Shown one piece after another: positions 1-8,347 of a DNA stretch of 42,178 nt. Origin of the DNA: Oscillospiraceae bacterium (GTDB taxonomy: Bacteria > Bacillota > Clostridia > UBA1381); assembly GCA_022509005.1 (NCBI GenBank), contig JAFLUC010000014.1, forward strand, positions 1-42,178. Reading direction: 5' to 3'. The notes below the pieces were generated by a model. That model was not told where the DNA came from. It saw only the letters and a program-made list of their open reading frames with translations, and did no database searches. Position 1 is the first letter of the stretch. Each line of letters begins with the position of its first letter. A program made the translations under genes and the position numbers.

Positions 1-2
1 CT

Positions 3-440
3 GAAATGATGGAAAGTATAAAAAAGCAGTTTTCATTTCGCGCGGAGCAGGAGGGGAAGGAAATCAGCTTGTCAGGTGATAATAATATCATGTTATTATG
101 CGATAGGGATTGGCTGACGCAGGCAATAGACAATATCGTAAAAAATGCGCTCGATCACACGGTAGCGGGCGGAGAGATAGAGATCACATGGAAGCCTTTT
201 ACCTCCGGTGTTCAGATAACAATAAAGGATAACGGCAGCGGTATCCATCCAGAGGATCTGCACCATATATTTAAAAGGTTTTACCGCAGCCGGTTTTCAA
301 AGGATACGCAGGGCATCGGGCTTGGACTACCGCTTGCAAAGGCTGTTATTGAAGCGCATAACGGAACGATCGAGGTTGACAGCGAACCGGGCAGAGGCAC
401 AACTTTTGTTATAAATTTTTTAAATCTGACAAAATTGTAG
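3..440 (+). CDS. Sensor histidine kinase, C-terminal part (cut by window start)
   Basis: Only the ATP-binding end of a two-component histidine kinase is present; the reading frame is open to the left edge, so the sensor and dimerisation parts lie outside. Seen: the N box (NNIVKNALDH), the G1 box (DNGSGI) and the G2 box (GIGLGLPLAKA) of a HATPase_c domain in the right order and spacing, ending in the usual GRGTTFVINF strand. The protein would bind ATP and phosphorylate a response regulator, presumably encoded just upstream. An ABC ATPase and an FtsX-type permease follow on the same strand after 66 nt. In Firmicutes that arrangement (kinase next to an ABC/FtsX pair) often means the kinase controls the transporter, typically in response to antimicrobial peptides or envelope stress; this role is inferred. 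The first ATG at 6 is internal, not the true start. Confidence 0.9.
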   Translation, partial: EMMESIKKQFSFRAEQEGKEISLSGDNNIMLLCDRDWLTQAIDNIVKNALDHTVAGGEIEITWKPFTSGVQITIKDNGSGIHPEDLHHIFKRFYRSRFSKDTQGIGLGLPLAKAVIEAHNGTIEVDSEPGRGTTFVINFLNLTKL

Positions 441-476
441 GATAGTATTCATATTACAGTAGGGTTTGTATGATAT

Positions 477-494
477 TCTTTCTGTACAGAAAGA
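477..494. promoter_or_regulatory. Perfect 18-bp palindrome overlapping the ABC gene's ribosome binding site
   Basis: TCTTTCTGTACAGAAAGA is its own reverse complement. It lies between the kinase and the ABC ATPase, and its right end (AAAGA) runs into the Shine-Dalgarno AGAGGTG at 491-497. It could be a protein operator (two 9-bp half-sites with no spacer) or a small hairpin that limits ribosome access. No TTGACA/TATAAT promoter is clear in the 66-nt gap, so read-through from the kinase is likely. Confidence 0.45.
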
Positions 495-506
495 GGTGTT
501 TATACT

Positions 507-1190
507 ATGAATTTATTAGAAGTCAAATCAATTTGCAAAACCTACGGCAGTGGAGAAACGTCCGTGCACGCGTTAAAGGATGTCAGCTTTTCAGTGCCGA
601 AGGGTGAATTTGTCGCGGTAGTGGGGGAGTCCGGATCGGGAAAATCAACGCTTCTCAATATGATAGGCGCGCTTGATACTCCAACTTCGGGCAAGGTGTT
701 TATTGACGGCAAGGATATTTTTGAAATGCCGGACAGCAAGCTTACGATCTTCCGCCGCAGGAACATAGGATTTATTTTTCAGGCATTCAATCTGATTCCC
801 GAATTGACTGTCGAGCAGAATATAATATTTCCGGTATTGCTTGATTACCAAAAGCCTGATAAAAAGTATTTAGAGGAAATATTAACGGTGCTTAACCTGA
901 AAGAACGCCGTCATCATTTACCGAGCGAGCTTTCCGGCGGTCAGCAGCAGAGGGTGGCGATAGGTCGCGCACTTATCACGCGTCCTGCGCTGATACTTGC
1001 GGACGAACCCACGGGAAACTTAGACACGCAAAACAGCAGCGAGGTGATCGCGTTACTAAAAGAAGCCTCAAAGAAGTATGAGCAGACAATTATAATGATC
1101 ACGCATAACCGCGCTATTGCTCAGACCGCAGACTGGGTACTGAATGTATCAGACGGCATTATGACCGATTTCGGGAGGTGCCGTGAATGA
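507..1190 (+). CDS. ABC transporter ATPase of the MacB/LolD/BceA type
   Basis: A 227-residue single-domain ATPase that powers the permease encoded next. Seen: Walker A GESGSGKST (residues about 40-48), Q-loop in FIFQAFNLIPELT, signature LSGGQQQR, Walker B ALILADEPTGNLD with the catalytic Glu, and H-loop ITHN. The Q-loop with FNLIPELTVEQN and the DEPTGNLD stretch are hallmarks of the MacB/LolD/Bce group that works with FtsX-type permeases. Length is normal for the family. The ATG at 507 has AGAGGTG about 9 nt upstream. The stop codon overlaps the permease start (ATGA), so the two are translationally coupled. The substrate cannot be read from the sequence; peptide export or peptide sensing/removal from the membrane is the usual job of these systems. 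Confidence 0.93.
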   Translation: MNLLEVKSICKTYGSGETSVHALKDVSFSVPKGEFVAVVGESGSGKSTLLNMIGALDTPTSGKVFIDGKDIFEMPDSKLTIFRRRNIGFIFQAFNLIPELTVEQNIIFPVLLDYQKPDKKYLEEILTVLNLKERRHHLPSELSGGQQQRVAIGRALITRPALILADEPTGNLDTQNSSEVIALLKEASKKYEQTIIMITHNRAIAQTADWVLNVSDGIMTDFGRCRE

Positions 1191-3508
1191 AGAGCTATCT
1201 CAGTCTTATCCCGATTTCCGCGCGCGTACGCAAGAAACAAAACCGTCTGACGCTTATATGTATAATTCTCGCGGTGTTTCTTGTAACCGCAGTATTTTCT
1301 ATGGCGGATATGGGAGTCAGGGCAGAAAAAATAAATATGATCGCTAAGCACGGTAATTGGCATATAAAGCTGCGCGAAACAGATGAGAGCATCGCGGAAA
1401 GGATATTTTCACGATCCGATGTTGCCGCCGCGTCGTGGTATGACGCGATAAACTACAGAATAGATAAGGACTACTATATAAACGGAAAGAAAACGGCTGT
1501 TTGCGGTGTCGATAAACCGTATGTTACAGATATACTGATTTCCGAGTTTGAGGGAGATTTTCCGAAAAATGCACGTGAGGTGATGCTTACATCAAATGCC
1601 AAAGATATTTTCGACATACAAACAGGCGATAATATCACAATCAATACTCCTGCCGGAGATATGAATTATACTGTATCCGGCTTTAAGTACGATGATTCGG
1701 CCGTATTTTATGACGCGTTTGTCGCTTTTATGAATAAGGAAGGATTTGACGCTGTTTGCAGCATTACAGGCGGTGAAGACTCCTATCCGGAGTATTATAT
1801 CAGATTTAACAAGCACACAAACGTGAAAAAAGCGGTTGCATCGATAAAAGAGGAGTATGCGCTTACAGATGAAAATATAGCTGAAAATACCGCTGTTATG
1901 GGGCTTGAGGGATTCAGCAGCAATTCATATATGTATGGTCTATACGGCATTGCGGGATTTTTGGTTTTGCTTGTGCTTACTGCCGGTGTGCTTATGATCT
2001 CAAGCAGTATGAACAGTAATGTTGCGCAGCGGACGCAGTTTTTCGGAATGCTGAGATGTGTCGGCGCAAGCAAACAACAGATCAAACGTCTTGTGCGTCT
2101 TGAAGCGCTGAATTGGTGCAAAACCGCCGTCCCGATAGGCGTAGCTATTGCTATGGTTATAACATGGGGCTTGTGCGCGTTCTTGCGGTTTGGTATCGGC
2201 GGTGAATTTGAAAATATGCCGCTGTTCTCTGTAAGCAGCGTTGGAATTATATGCGGAATTGTCATTGGAATTGTAACAGTTCTTATTGCGGCGCAGTCGC
2301 CCGCTAAAAGAGCCGCGCGTACTTCTCCTGTTGCGGCGGTTTCAGACACTGTTGATGAGGCAAATAATATTCGGCGCAGAGCGCATACGCGTTTCGGAAA
2401 AATAGAAACTGTGCTTGGATTTAATCACGCTGTGGCTTCAAAGAAAAATCTTGTGCTTATGACGCTTTCGTTTGCGGTAAGCATTATAATGTTTTTGGGA
2501 TTTTCCTCAATTCTCGGCTTTATAAAACACGCTCTGCCCTCGCTCAGAGGCTATACCCCAGATGTAGCTATAACAAATTCAGACGGTAAGTGCTCAATAG
2601 ACAGATCGTTATATAATGAGATATATGGTCGGAAGGGCATAAAAAATGTTTACGGCAATATGTTTCAGCTTCATACTCCTGTGGTGTCCGACAGAACCGA
2701 TGAAGTGGACTTGATTTCGTATGATGATTATATGCTTAATTGGTCGGAAAACAACGCTTTGCTTGAAGGCGATTTATCAAAGATCTTAGGCGACAGCAAA
2801 TACGCCTTTACGATCCATAATAAAGAAAGCGCATTACAAAAAGGCGATAAAATACAAATCGGCGATGAAATTCTGGAGATCGCGGGCGAGCTGTCAACCG
2901 GTGTATGGTCGGAAGGTAAAGCGACTGTTGTTTGCTCGGAGGAAACCTTCACCAGGCTTACGGGCAAGAGCGATTATACGATGTTATGTATAAAGCTTGC
3001 AAAGGACGCGGCGGAAAGCGATGTGGCATTTCTTCGCAGTTTAGCGGGGGAGAACTCATTTGTGGATTATCGGGAAAGCAATCGGCAAAATAGGAGTACC
3101 TATTGGCTGTTCAGTATCCTGGTATATGGATTTTTAGCGATTATAGCTATGATTACGGCGTTTAATATAATGAACAATATTTCAATGAGCGTATCGGCAA
3201 AAATTAAACAGTACGGAGCAATGCGCGCGATCGGCATGGACTCGGTACAGCTTACAAAAATGATTGCTGCCGAAGCTGTAACATATGCGGTTCTCGGCTG
3301 TATTATCGGCAGCGCGGCGGGCATTCCGCTTAATAAGGCATTTTTTGAAACAATGGTAACGTCGCACTTCGGAAATCCGTGGGCATTCCCTGTTTGGGCG
3401 ATAGTAATAATACTTGTATTGGTAGCGGGATCGTGCATTGTGGCGGTATATGCTCCGGCAAAGAGAATTAAAAATATGACAATAACCGACACGATAAATG
3501 AACTGTAA
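1187..3508 (+). CDS. FtsX-family ABC transporter permease, two FtsX domains
   Basis: A 773-residue membrane protein partnered with the ATPase before it. Seen: an N-terminal membrane segment (LTLICIILAVFLVTAVF, about residues 22-40), an extracytoplasmic region of about 200 residues, a first FtsX block with three membrane segments (about 250-375), a further membrane segment near 425-445, a second extracytoplasmic region, and a C-terminal FtsX block (about 640-765). The second block contains the typical KIKQYGAMRAIGM coupling helix and ends with YAPAKRIKNM; the first has RTQFFGMLRCVGA and SPAKRAAR. This duplicated FtsX plan matches large permeases next to histidine kinases in Firmicutes. It is shorter in membrane segments than a ten-helix BceB, so I avoid the bceB name. 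The start ATG at 1187 overlaps the ATPase stop and has GGGAGGTG 7 nt upstream. Confidence 0.9.
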   Translation: MKSYLSLIPISARVRKKQNRLTLICIILAVFLVTAVFSMADMGVRAEKINMIAKHGNWHIKLRETDESIAERIFSRSDVAAASWYDAINYRIDKDYYINGKKTAVCGVDKPYVTDILISEFEGDFPKNAREVMLTSNAKDIFDIQTGDNITINTPAGDMNYTVSGFKYDDSAVFYDAFVAFMNKEGFDAVCSITGGEDSYPEYYIRFNKHTNVKKAVASIKEEYALTDENIAENTAVMGLEGFSSNSYMYGLYGIAGFLVLLVLTAGVLMISSSMNSNVAQRTQFFGMLRCVGASKQQIKRLVRLEALNWCKTAVPIGVAIAMVITWGLCAFLRFGIGGEFENMPLFSVSSVGIICGIVIGIVTVLIAAQSPAKRAARTSPVAAVSDTVDEANNIRRRAHTRFGKIETVLGFNHAVASKKNLVLMTLSFAVSIIMFLGFSSILGFIKHALPSLRGYTPDVAITNSDGKCSIDRSLYNEIYGRKGIKNVYGNMFQLHTPVVSDRTDEVDLISYDDYMLNWSENNALLEGDLSKILGDSKYAFTIHNKESALQKGDKIQIGDEILEIAGELSTGVWSEGKATVVCSEETFTRLTGKSDYTMLCIKLAKDAAESDVAFLRSLAGENSFVDYRESNRQNRSTYWLFSILVYGFLAIIAMITAFNIMNNISMSVSAKIKQYGAMRAIGMDSVQLTKMIAAEAVTYAVLGCIIGSAAGIPLNKAFFETMVTSHFGNPWAFPVWAIVIILVLVAGSCIVAVYAPAKRIKNMTITDTINEL

Positions 3509-3527
3509 CTGTATTGAGGAACAAAAA

Positions 3528-3551
3528 GGAACGGGGCGCTGACCCCGTTCC
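3528..3551 (-). terminator. Rho-independent terminator for the reverse-strand gene ending at 3560
   Basis: A perfect 9-bp GC-rich stem (GGAACGGGG / CCCCGTTCC) with a 6-nt loop lies directly after the stop of the reverse-strand gene. On that strand it is followed by TTTTTGTT. It may also slow transcription arriving from the FtsX gene, but there is no T-run in that direction. Confidence 0.75.
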
Positions 3552-3559
3552 GATAAAAG

Positions 3560-4363
3560 TTATGATAATAGATTAATAATTTCAAGGATTGCAATAACAG
3601 CGGTAAGAATACTTATGATAAGCACGCTTGAGGTCATCTTCTTTTTTAATTTATAGAATGAAGCCTCAAGGTTTCCGAGTGCGTTCTTTGTATTCATCTG
3701 CGAATTTTTTAGGTCGAAAATGCTGTCACCAAGCTTTGAAGTTCCGGAAATTGAGTTGGAAATACTTTTTAGCTTCTTATCCGTATCGCCAAGCTGTGAT
3801 ATTATAGCGTTTGATAAATTATCCTGTTTAGCATTTTCCTCAGTACATATCGAATAAAGCTCCGCTATGCTGCCGCTAAGTTCTGTTATGGCTTTATTAA
3901 GATCTGAAATTTCGGATTTATCTTTGTCCATTACAGCATCAAGCTTTGAGCCAAGTATGTCAAGCGCCTGTTTCAGTTCATCTATTGAGTTATCAGAAAA
4001 GGCGGCTGGTGCTTTACCAGATGTCGGCAAGATGTCTGTCTCGGTTTCTGTTTCGGTTTCCGTCTCACTTTCATCCTCCGCATTCAGATCCGATTCTGAT
4101 GCATCATCTTTGACTGCATCCGGGGTTTCGGACTCATCCTGATCTGTGTTGGTGAATTTCTTCTTTTTAAATATATCAAGCACATTTTTAAGATCGATAC
4201 GCTGAGTCAGTCCCATAGTATCTTCCTTTTCTTCTTCGGCGGAAAAGTTATCCGGTTCGGTCGGAACCTCCTCAGACTTAGTCTCATCTTTTTTTTCGTC
4301 CTTTTTGCTGCTTACAATTTTGAATGTTTCTCTTGCAGCTTTTTTCAGCTTATCAAAATCCAT
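3560..4363 (-). CDS. Unknown acidic, coiled-coil, C-tail-anchored membrane protein
   Basis: I do not recognise a named family. The 267-residue product starts with a Lys-rich helix (MDFDKLKKAARETFK), continues through a very acidic low-complexity region (about residues 20-115) with a run of alternating Glu-Thr near residues 98-107, then a helical, probably coiled-coil stretch (about 125-235: DELKQALDILGSKLD, ISQLGDTDKKLKSI), and ends with a single hydrophobic segment (SSVLIISILTAVIAILEII) at the extreme C-terminus. That order suggests a cytoplasmic protein fixed to the membrane by its tail. It lies 14 nt downstream of the zinc-ribbon gene on the same strand, so the two probably form an operon; the similar N-terminal Lys/Ala-rich helices (KKAARET, KDGAAKIARE) hint at a shared role. 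Function is unknown. Confidence 0.75.
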   Translation of the reverse strand: MDFDKLKKAARETFKIVSSKKDEKKDETKSEEVPTEPDNFSAEEEKEDTMGLTQRIDLKNVLDIFKKKKFTNTDQDESETPDAVKDDASESDLNAEDESETETETETETDILPTSGKAPAAFSDNSIDELKQALDILGSKLDAVMDKDKSEISDLNKAITELSGSIAELYSICTEENAKQDNLSNAIISQLGDTDKKLKSISNSISGTSKLGDSIFDLKNSQMNTKNALGNLEASFYKLKKKMTSSVLIISILTAVIAILEIINLLS

Positions 4364-4377
4364 TATTTATCCTCGTA

Positions 4378-4878
4378 TTATTCGGGTTTCTTCGGGTTTA
4401 TAACTATAACCTCTTCATCTTCTGCATCATCAGTTTCAGCCTCAGCAAATGCTTCTTCTATATCAGCTGCTTCGGATTCAGTTGCAGCCTCCTCCTTAAC
4501 AAGGTGAGCTCCGCACTTTGAGCAGTAATCTGATTCGTTGGGGTTATATGCACCGCATTCCGGGCATTTTAATGAGTTTTTCAGTTCAGCAATTTTAGCG
4601 TTGAGCGCTTCTACCTCATCCATGAGCTTATCAAGCTGATCAAATGAATCAGAAAACTCCTCGCCAAAGTCCTCGCCATCAAGATACTTTGCATAAAGAG
4701 TTTTACCGATTTCCCCATAAACATCCTTTATCTTGTTCTGTGTTTCGTTAACCGCAAAAGCAAGCTTTGTATGTGTAATGGCATTGCTTGTACGTTTTGC
4801 CACTTCTCTTGCTATTTTTGCCGCTCCATCTTTAGCCTTTGTGGCGCCATCTTTAATTTTGTCAAAAATTTCGTCCAT
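4378..4878 (-). CDS. Small zinc-ribbon protein with N-terminal amphipathic helix
   Basis: A 166-residue protein of a type common in Clostridia (zinc-ribbon domain protein), with no known function. Seen: an N-terminal Lys/Ala-rich helix (about residues 1-40), a central coiled-coil candidate (DQLDKLMDEVEALNAKIAELK), a four-cysteine zinc ribbon (CPECG ... CSKCG, about 110-130) and an acidic tail. Start choice: the frame is open 16 codons further, but the ATG at 4878 has a strong GGAGGT about 7 nt upstream in the gap before the gene, so MDEIFDKIK is the likely beginning. It is followed at 14 nt by the tail-anchored coiled-coil gene. The ribbon probably binds one zinc and could mediate protein contact; this is inference. 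Confidence 0.8.
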   Translation of the reverse strand: MDEIFDKIKDGATKAKDGAAKIAREVAKRTSNAITHTKLAFAVNETQNKIKDVYGEIGKTLYAKYLDGEDFGEEFSDSFDQLDKLMDEVEALNAKIAELKNSLKCPECGAYNPNESDYCSKCGAHLVKEEAATESEAADIEEAFAEAETDDAEDEEVIVINPKKPE

Positions 4879-4972
4879 GATTAATACCTCCTGAAAGTTA
4901 TATATAAATATTGTATCATATAACAATCAAAATTTCAATAGTTTTTGTAAAATTTGTTCTTTAGAGTAAAAG

Positions 4973-4996
4973 AGAGTGTATCTTTAGATACACTCT
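4973..4996 (-). terminator. Hairpin after serA, weak terminator
   Basis: An 11-nt inverted repeat AGAGTGTATCT / AGATACACTCT almost without loop (the innermost pairs must open) follows the serA stop on the reverse strand and is followed there by CTTTTACT. The short T-run makes it a modest terminator. Confidence 0.55.
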
Positions 4997-5002
4997 GAGA
5001 AT

Positions 5003-6157
5003 TTACTTTATAACGCGAACCTTTATTACTTCATCAATAGCCTCAAGAGCCTTTACCATATCGTCTGTTACTCTATGGTCTGTATTGAGGATTGCGTAAG
5101 CATATCCGCCTCTTGACTTGTTCACCATATCTGAAATATTCACGTTCTTGAGCGCGTCGGTGTATTTAGCGATCATATTTGGAACGTTCTTGTGAACGAT
5201 TGTAACTCTGCCCTCTTTGTCATCAGGAAGCTGGCAGTTAGGGAAGTTAACCGCGTTTGTGATATTACCTGTTTCGAGGAAATCTTTGATTTCGGCTGCT
5301 GCCATCTTAGCACAGTTATCCTCTGATTCCTCTGTTGAAGCACCAAGATGCGGAATTGCAATTATTCCCGGATGATTAACAGTTGTTTCATCAGGGAAGT
5401 CAACAACATATTTTCTTATCTTACCTGAAGCGAGACCGGCTTTAACCGCGTCAACATTTACAAGTCCATCTCTTGCAAAGTTGAGAATAATAACACCGTC
5501 CTTCATCTCCTCAATTGCCTCTGCATTAATCGTATCCTTTGTTGAGTCCATAAGCGGAACGTGAACGGTTACGAAATCAGCCTCAGCATATACAAGCTTA
5601 GGATCGTTCACACACTTTACGTGACGATCAAGCTTCAATGCGTTAGTTACGCTTAAATACGGGTCATAGCCTATTACGTCCATACCGAGTCTCACCGCAG
5701 CGTTAGCAACGAGAATACCTATAGCGCCGAGACCTATAATACCGAGCGTTTTACCCTTGATTTCGATTCCGGCAAAGTTTGACTTGCCCTTCTCAACCTG
5801 CTTGCCGACATCATCGCCTGTAAGAGTGTCTGCCCATGCGCATCCGCCGATAATATCACGTGAAGCGAGAAGCATGCCTGCTATAACAAGCTCTTTAACC
5901 GCGTTCGCGTTTGCACCCGGAGTGTTGAATACAACAATACCCTTTTCTGTGCACTTGTCAATCGGAATATTATTTACGCCCGCGCCGGCTCTTGCAACGG
6001 CCTTGAGCGAAGCCGGAAGCTCCATATCGTGCATCTTGAAGCTTCTTAAGATGATACCGTCAACGTCTGCTGATGTCTCATCTGTTATAGTATAGTTGTC
6101 GCCAAGACGATCAAGGCCGCATGCGGCGATTTTATTTAATGTCAAAATATTATACAT
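5003..6157 (-). CDS. serA: D-3-phosphoglycerate dehydrogenase
   Basis: First step of serine synthesis: oxidises 3-phosphoglycerate to 3-phosphohydroxypyruvate with NAD in the cytosol. Seen in the 384-residue product: the Rossmann dinucleotide site GKTLGIIGLGAIG (about residues 135-147) followed by the NAD-binding Asp (YDP, about 165), the catalytic Arg in NFARDGLVN (229), the catalytic His in PHLGAST (270), and a C-terminal ACT-like regulatory segment (about 315-384, RVTIVHKNVPNM) that usually senses serine. Start choice: the frame is open 20 codons further upstream, but the ATG at 6157 has AAGGGGAAAG at the right distance. serC lies 66 nt upstream on the same strand, so both belong to one operon. 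The family's usual ARGG is ARDG here, a minor variation. Confidence 0.95.
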   Translation of the reverse strand: MYNILTLNKIAACGLDRLGDNYTITDETSADVDGIILRSFKMHDMELPASLKAVARAGAGVNNIPIDKCTEKGIVVFNTPGANANAVKELVIAGMLLASRDIIGGCAWADTLTGDDVGKQVEKGKSNFAGIEIKGKTLGIIGLGAIGILVANAAVRLGMDVIGYDPYLSVTNALKLDRHVKCVNDPKLVYAEADFVTVHVPLMDSTKDTINAEAIEEMKDGVIILNFARDGLVNVDAVKAGLASGKIRKYVVDFPDETTVNHPGIIAIPHLGASTEESEDNCAKMAAAEIKDFLETGNITNAVNFPNCQLPDDKEGRVTIVHKNVPNMIAKYTDALKNVNISDMVNKSRGGYAYAILNTDHRVTDDMVKALEAIDEVIKVRVIK

Positions 6158-6183
6158 AATCTTTCCCCTTCTATATAATGTAG

Positions 6184-6205
6184 GGGAGGGCACAGTTACC
6201 CTCCC
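6184..6205. promoter_or_regulatory. Intergenic hairpin between serC and serA
   Basis: A perfect 7-bp GC-rich stem (GGGAGGG / CCCTCCC) with an 8-nt loop sits in the 66-nt gap. On the operon's strand it is not followed by a T-run, so it is more likely a processing or stability element that sets the serC:serA ratio than a full terminator. Confidence 0.4.
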
Positions 6206-6223
6206 TTTTATTATCATATGTTC

Positions 6224-7309
6224 TTACGCGTTTTCTGCTTCGAACTTCTTCATGAAGTCCACGAGTGCCTGTACACCCTCAACCGGCATAGCATTATAGA
6301 TCGAAGCGCGCATACCGCCAACTGTTCTATGGCCCTTAAGATTTACAAGACCTGCGGCTGTTGCTTCCTTAACGAATTTAGCGTCAAGATCAGCATCGCC
6401 TGTTACGAACGGCACGTTCATAAGTGAGCGATCCTCAGGAACTACAGTACCCTTGAAGAGCTTTGACTGGTCAAGATAATCATAAAGAATCTTTGCTTTG
6501 GCTTCGTTGATCTTTTGAATTTCTGCAATACCACCCTTTGACTTGATCCACTCAAGCACAAGCTTAAAGATGTAGATTGCATATGTCGGAGGTGTATTAT
6601 ACAATGAATCGTTATCAGCATGTATCTTATATGTGAGCATTGTAGGTGTACCTTCCTGAGGTTCGCCTATAAGATCTTCACGAGCAATAACGAGAACAAC
6701 ACCTGCAGGACCTAAGTTCTTCTGCGCACCTGCAAAGAGAATTCCGAACTTTGAAACGTCTATTACCTCTGACATTGCGTTCGATGAAATATCAGCAACG
6801 AGAACCGCATCTGTTTTTGGCAGCTCTGTATAGCGTGTGCCATAAATTGTGTTGTTGTAGCAGATATAGCAGTAGTCAACCTCATCCTTTGATGAGAACG
6901 CATCTGCTTCAGGCTTCGGGATATATGAGAATGTCTTATCAGCCGATGAAGCGATTTTGTTAACCTTTACGTACTTTTCGGCCTCTTGAGCAGCCTTTTT
7001 AGCCCACTGACCTGTGATGAGATAGTCGGCAGCCTTGCACTTTACGCCGAGGTTCATCGGAACCATTGCAAACTGTGTTGAACCGCCGCCCTGAACGAAC
7101 ATAACCTTGTAATTATCCGGTACATTCATAAGCTCGCGAACAAGTCTCTCAGCTTCCTTTATGATAGCATCATATGCCTTTGAACGATGGCTCATTTCCA
7201 TTACTGACATGCCGCTGTCGCCGCACTCAAGCATTTCCTCCTGTGCCTGCTTTAATACTTCCTCAGGAAGCATTGAAGGACCGGCGGAGAAGTTATATAC
7301 TCTACTCAT
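6224..7309 (-). CDS. serC: Phosphoserine aminotransferase
   Basis: Converts 3-phosphohydroxypyruvate and glutamate to O-phosphoserine and 2-oxoglutarate, using pyridoxal phosphate; second step of serine synthesis (and a step of some PLP-synthesis routes). Seen in the 361-residue product: the diagnostic N-terminus YNFSAGPSMLP, the substrate/phosphate-loop segment VQGGGSTQFAMVPMN, the PLP-binding lysine in GAQKNLGPAG (about residue 195), and the C-terminal GHRTVGGMRASIYNAM with the substrate-binding Arg. Start choice: the ATG at 7309 has GGAGG about 8 nt upstream; the frame's five extra codons would overlap that site. It leads the serC-serA operon from the promoter at 7357-7386. No phosphoserine phosphatase is in the window. 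Confidence 0.96.
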   Translation of the reverse strand: MSRVYNFSAGPSMLPEEVLKQAQEEMLECGDSGMSVMEMSHRSKAYDAIIKEAERLVRELMNVPDNYKVMFVQGGGSTQFAMVPMNLGVKCKAADYLITGQWAKKAAQEAEKYVKVNKIASSADKTFSYIPKPEADAFSSKDEVDYCYICYNNTIYGTRYTELPKTDAVLVADISSNAMSEVIDVSKFGILFAGAQKNLGPAGVVLVIAREDLIGEPQEGTPTMLTYKIHADNDSLYNTPPTYAIYIFKLVLEWIKSKGGIAEIQKINEAKAKILYDYLDQSKLFKGTVVPEDRSLMNVPFVTGDADLDAKFVKEATAAGLVNLKGHRTVGGMRASIYNAMPVEGVQALVDFMKKFEAENA

Positions 7310-7356
7310 TGTTAAAACCTCCATGATTTTAAAGTTACTTTTTCACTATGCTGTAT

Positions 7357-7386
7357 ATTATACACCCAAAAGCCGGCATAAGTCAA
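7357..7386 (-). promoter_or_regulatory. Promoter of the serC-serA operon
   Basis: Reverse-strand TTGACT (7386-7381) and TATAAT (7362-7357) separated by 18 nt, about 48 nt before the serC start. No riboswitch or T-box features were seen in the short leader. Confidence 0.65.
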
Positions 7387-7482
7387 TAGTTTTTGACAGA
7401 TATACGTATTTTTTTGATAGAAATTATGGGTTAAAAAACACAAATATTCAATTAGTTTGCACAAATTAACGATGCATGCAAG

Positions 7483-8175
7483 TTATCTTTTGTTTTTCTC
7501 TATAGCATCTGCGATCGCATACGCTATTTTTGCCCGGTATTCGTCCGTGTTAAGCTGTTGTTCTTCTGAGGGATTGCTTATAAATCCACACTCGACAAGG
7601 ACAGCGGGCGGAACAGGATTTTTCATAAGAAAAAGCGTATCGGAGGCCGTTTTTACGGTATGCGTCTTAGCACCGGTAAGAGCGGCAATGCTGTCCTGAA
7701 TAGCAGCTGCGGTTTCCTCGGCCTCCGGGTGATTGCGCGAGTAAAAAACATGCAGTCCGTTCGAGGAACTGTCGTCGAACGCGTTCATATGGATGGAAAT
7801 AAACAGATCAGCGTTGCTGTTATTTATAATATCGCGTCGGTTATGCATATCCGAAACTTTTTTTTCATGTATTGTTCCCGCAGAAGAATCATAGATTCCG
7901 TTGTCACCAGAGCGGGTGAGGATAACGCGGGTACCGCGGCTTTCAAGTACTTCCTGCAGCTTTAGAACTATATCAAGATTAATATCTTTTTCCTCTGTTC
8001 CGCCCGGTCCTACCGCGCCTCCGTCCGGCGCGCCATGTCCGGCATCAAGAACAACAGTAAAACCACTCCCGCCCGAAAATGCAGGCAGTGCCTTTTGCGA
8101 AGCAAAAACCACTGCTGCAATAGCGGGCAGAAGCAGAAGGAGGAAAAACAATGATTTTCTGAATGTCAAAGTCAT
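7483..8175 (-). CDS. cwlD: N-acetylmuramoyl-L-alanine amidase, CwlD-like (spore cortex)
   Basis: Zinc amidase (Amidase_3) that removes the peptide from muramic acid. CwlD makes the first cut needed for muramic delta-lactam in spore cortex. Seen in the 230-residue product: a signal-anchor (SLFFLLLLLPAIAAVVFA, about residues 8-27), the zinc His in VVLDAGHGAPDGGA, the second ligand Glu in GTEEKDINL, the third His in LFISIHMNA, and the catalytic Glu in VLVECGFISNPSE. The DGGAVG...EKDINLDI stretch and the short length without wall-binding repeats fit CwlD rather than other amidases. Start choice: the ATG at 8175 (MTLTFRK) with GGTGAT just upstream; the open frame extends 22 more codons without a better site. 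A PdaA-like gene, the partner enzyme in delta-lactam formation, lies 1.5 kb away, which supports the call. Confidence 0.8.
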   Translation of the reverse strand: MTLTFRKSLFFLLLLLPAIAAVVFASQKALPAFSGGSGFTVVLDAGHGAPDGGAVGPGGTEEKDINLDIVLKLQEVLESRGTRVILTRSGDNGIYDSSAGTIHEKKVSDMHNRRDIINNSNADLFISIHMNAFDDSSSNGLHVFYSRNHPEAEETAAAIQDSIAALTGAKTHTVKTASDTLFLMKNPVPPAVLVECGFISNPSEEQQLNTDEYRAKIAYAIADAIEKNKR

Positions 8176-8286
8176 ATTATCACCAAGCTTTCGTTTTGCT
8201 TTGTTGAATGAATACCATTGTAATCGGCATTTCCTTAACATAACTATGCGGCTACCGGGTTGGACTATTCACATGTGTTTGACTAT

Positions 8287-8332
8287 AAAAAAGCATGTAA
8301 ACAGTGTAGGTATACTGTTCACATGCTTTTTT
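8287..8332. terminator. Strong terminator for the deacetylase-like gene
   Basis: A 19-nt stem (AAAAAAGCATGTAAACAGT and its near-complement, one mismatch) with an 8-nt loop. T-runs flank both ends, so it can act in both directions. It follows the stop of the reverse-strand gene at 8348 and precedes the amidase gene. Confidence 0.85.
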
Positions 8333-8347
8333 ATTGTACTTTAGCTA

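Noticed and set aside
1795..2349. 184-residue reverse frame inside the FtsX gene
   Set aside because: Shadow of a membrane-protein coding sequence; no ribosome site.
3867..4142. Forward-strand frame with a Ser/Val repeat (SVSVSVSV)
   Set aside because: It is the antisense of the Glu-Thr repeat in the tail-anchored protein gene; no ribosome site.
7310..7482. T-box or serine riboswitch before serC
   Set aside because: No T-box sequence, specifier stem or terminator between promoter and serC.
7660..8344. Forward-strand frames opposite the cwlD-like gene
   Set aside because: They are mirror frames of a well-supported amidase with all zinc ligands.
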